Source: Candidatus Nitrosopumilus sp. (lineage in GTDB: Archaea > Thermoproteota > Nitrososphaeria > Nitrososphaerales > Nitrosopumilaceae). Taken from it: a stretch of 14,876 nucleotides of DNA. The DNA lies in the NCBI GenBank assembly GCA_029861085.1, contig JAOUAE010000020.1, positions 1 through 14,876 of the forward strand. Direction: 5' to 3'. Shown piece by piece: positions 13,516 to 14,876 of the stretch. The position numbers and the translations under genes are program-made. The stretch's first letter is position 1. The number at the start of each line of letters is the position of its first letter. Below the pieces are notes generated by a model, which was given only the letters and a program-made list of their open reading frames with translations, was not told where the DNA came from and did not search any database.

Positions 13516-14070
13516 ATGGAATATCTTACCACATATCCTAAGACAGTTTCATTTTTTGATGGAATAAAACACCGAATTGATATTGACAGTAAAGAAGGTG
13601 TTGAGCAACTCCACATTGTGGTAAAAAAGAGCTTTGAGGAACTGACAAAAATATTCACCGCAGAAGGATTTACCAAAGTTAAACTTGAGCATAAACAACC
13701 AGATCAAATTGGAAATGGTCTTAATTTAAAATTAAAAAAACCATGGGAAATGCATGTTAGAATGATTGATCTAAAAAAAGGATTGATTGGAATTCATGCT
13801 GAAGTAGAAGTTTCCAGAGATTATTTGCAACACCTATTTTCTCAGAGAACGCCAGTAGTGTATGAAGTAGAAGAGATTCTAAAAAAATATCAAGTGGACT
13901 ATAGTATTTGGCATGATAAAATCAAAAAAAATGTTCAAGCTATCGTAGATAATTACAAAGTTAAACTTGCAACTCCAAGTATTCCTGTATTTGCATGGAA
14001 GCCAATGTTATTTGTAATTGGCACAATTGCATCATTTTATGGTTGGAAATATTTTAACACAATCTGGTAG
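13516..14070 (+). CDS. Conserved-looking protein with a C-terminal membrane anchor, unknown function
   Basis: A 184-residue protein. Residues 1-155 form a soluble alpha/beta region without a signal peptide, with strands such as LNLKLKKPWEMHVRMIDLKK and GIHAEVEVSRDY, then a helix EVEEILKKYQVDYSIWHDKI. Residues about 163-181 (PMLFVIGTIASFYGWKYF) are a single hydrophobic segment right at the C-terminus, leaving only a few residues outside. That layout is of a tail-anchored membrane protein with its soluble domain in the cytoplasm. The domain family is not recognised; an SRPBCC-like or lipid-binding role was considered but has no motif support. A clear TATA-like box 27-28 nt upstream gives it its own promoter. 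It is convergent with the next gene, with only 5 nt between. Confidence 0.75.
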   Translation: MEYLTTYPKTVSFFDGIKHRIDIDSKEGVEQLHIVVKKSFEELTKIFTAEGFTKVKLEHKQPDQIGNGLNLKLKKPWEMHVRMIDLKKGLIGIHAEVEVSRDYLQHLFSQRTPVVYEVEEILKKYQVDYSIWHDKIKKNVQAIVDNYKVKLATPSIPVFAWKPMLFVIGTIASFYGWKYFNTIW

Positions 14071-14075
14071 ATAGT

Positions 14076-14429
14076 CTAAACACCAAGAGTTTCAGCTTTA
14101 CTCAATTCTAAAAAGACCTTGTCTCCAACTGAAAGACCCATTTCCTTGTATTCGTGCATTTCAAGTTTTAATTGAGTTACTCCGGATTGCATACCCATGC
14201 CTCCGCCCATTCCAGACATCATCTTGTTGAGATCCTTCATCATGTCATTCATGTTTGAAAATCCCATAACTTTTGGACTGCCAAAAGGGGCCGGTGGATT
14301 TTGGTTTCCTTCTTTAAGATCCTTAATCGAAGACAATGAGACTACTACGTATGGTGCCCCATCAGGTGCTGAATCAATACTTTTTACTACAAATTCTTTT
14401 TTCATATCTGATATAGCAACTATCTCCAT
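14076..14429 (-). CDS. Conserved-looking soluble protein with Met/Gly-rich central loop, unknown
   Basis: A 117-residue protein with two structured parts, EFVVKSIDSAPDGAPYVVVS at the N-terminus and QLKLEMHEYKEMGLSVGDKV at the C-terminus. They are joined by a flexible middle rich in Pro, Met, Gly and Asn (about 42-83) that includes NMNDMMKDLNKMMSGMGGGM. The flanking halves look like beta strands of a single small barrel split by the loop (inference). The Met-rich stretch could bind a hydrophobic surface or soft metal, but nothing shows this. The ATG at 14429 is given; an in-frame ATG at 14405 (MKKEF) has an AT-rich box 25-35 nt upstream and is equally possible. No family recognised. Confidence 0.7.
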   Translation of the reverse strand: MEIVAISDMKKEFVVKSIDSAPDGAPYVVVSLSSIKDLKEGNQNPPAPFGSPKVMGFSNMNDMMKDLNKMMSGMGGGMGMQSGVTQLKLEMHEYKEMGLSVGDKVFLELSKAETLGV

Positions 14430-14509
14430 ATAATTTTAATTTTAAGGTGAATTTACACTAATTTGGCCAGGTTTGAAGATTTAATTAGAATTTTCCAGAT
14501 TTAAAGTCA

Positions 14510-14876
14510 TTGTCAGAAAATGTGAAAACAACATTACGATATTATGGAATTTCACCCTGGGAAATTGAAGTTCTGTATGGATTTCTAAACTCTCATTTTA
14601 CTATAATTCAAGATGAAATTGAACCAGATGATGAAAAGTTTGTAAGTTTCTTGGATATGGAAATACCTCTTCAATTTAACGAAGCATTTTTCCAATGGTT
14701 TGATTTTAAACGTTGGGAAAAAATCAAAGCTGTTTTCAAGGAAATGAAACGAAGAAGAGGTAGTGGAAATGCTTTAAAAATCAGAATCAATTTTTTAGGA
14801 AACCCAAAAATTATTTTTACTATAGATATTGAAGATAGGCAGTGGTTTGATAACGCATTAGAAAAAATTGATTTTG
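14510..14876 (+). CDS. Unknown protein, N-terminal part (runs off the right edge)
   Basis: An open frame of 122 codons with no stop before the window ends. From a TTG at 14510 it begins MSENVKTTLRYYGISPWEIE. A GTG at 14522 is an alternative. A TATA-like GATTTAATTAG at 14478-14488 lies 27 nt before the TTG and supports it. The visible part is mixed alpha/beta and rich in aromatic residues: EVLYGFLNSHFTIIQDEIEP, IPLQFNEAFFQWFDFKRWEK, then a basic patch FKEMKRRRGSGNALKIRINF and IIFTIDIEDRQWFDNALEKI. No known motif was recognised. Codon use is like the neighbours, so it is very likely a true gene, probably a lineage-specific one. It is divergent from the Met/Gly-rich protein gene. Confidence 0.65.
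   Translation, partial: MSENVKTTLRYYGISPWEIEVLYGFLNSHFTIIQDEIEPDDEKFVSFLDMEIPLQFNEAFFQWFDFKRWEKIKAVFKEMKRRRGSGNALKIRINFLGNPKIIFTIDIEDRQWFDNALEKIDF

Overview
The window is an AT-rich archaeal chromosome segment, most like the ammonia-oxidising Thaumarchaeota (Nitrosopumilus/Nitrosarchaeum type). The evidence is archaeal exosome subunits with SBDS and KEOPS Pcc1, archaeal ribosomal proteins L37Ae, L18e, L13 and S9, RNA polymerase subunit D, a CofE-type F420 ligase, frequent GTG/TTG starts, and TATA-like boxes about 24-29 nt upstream of start codons (leaderless transcripts). No rRNA, tRNA, CRISPR array or intact transposase was seen.

Layout. 1-4004 (minus strand): the archaeal exosome superoperon, SBDS > Rrp4 > Rrp41 > Rrp42 > L37Ae > Pcc1 > prefoldin beta, followed by the 5' end of an ERCC4-family (XPF) nuclease cut by the window edge. 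Neighbouring genes touch or overlap, and internal genes carry Shine-Dalgarno-like sequences. 4065-6059 (plus strand): RpoD, L18e, L13 and S9, divergent from SBDS across a 60-bp intergenic promoter region. A sugar-phosphate nucleotidyltransferase follows 3 nt after S9. 6760-10522 (minus strand): a four-gene operon with two complete isopropylmalate isomerase/homoaconitase-family enzymes, an archaeal-type large/small pair followed by a bacterial-type LeuC/LeuD pair. 10523-12376: a sparsely coding, decaying zone with two small genes, a hairpin-rich patch that may be a structured RNA, and remnants of small genes, the clearest being a dead C2H2 zinc-finger gene. 12377-14876: a small unknown protein, CofE, a putative tail-anchored membrane protein, a Met/Gly-rich conserved-looking protein, and the 5' part of an unknown gene running off the right edge.

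How the genes fit together. The left half is information processing: RNA degradation and quality control (exosome), ribosome maturation (SBDS), tRNA t6A modification (Pcc1), protein folding (prefoldin), DNA repair (XPF nuclease), transcription (RpoD) and translation. The middle is branched-chain amino acid synthesis, possibly with aminoadipate-type lysine synthesis. The right side contributes cofactor F420 tail synthesis and lineage-specific unknowns. The most novel signals are in 10.55-12.4 kb: a 15-bp-arm inverted repeat in a locally GC-richer patch, and a broken zinc-finger reading frame that keeps its start codon and promoter but has three stops and a His-to-Arg change in the finger.
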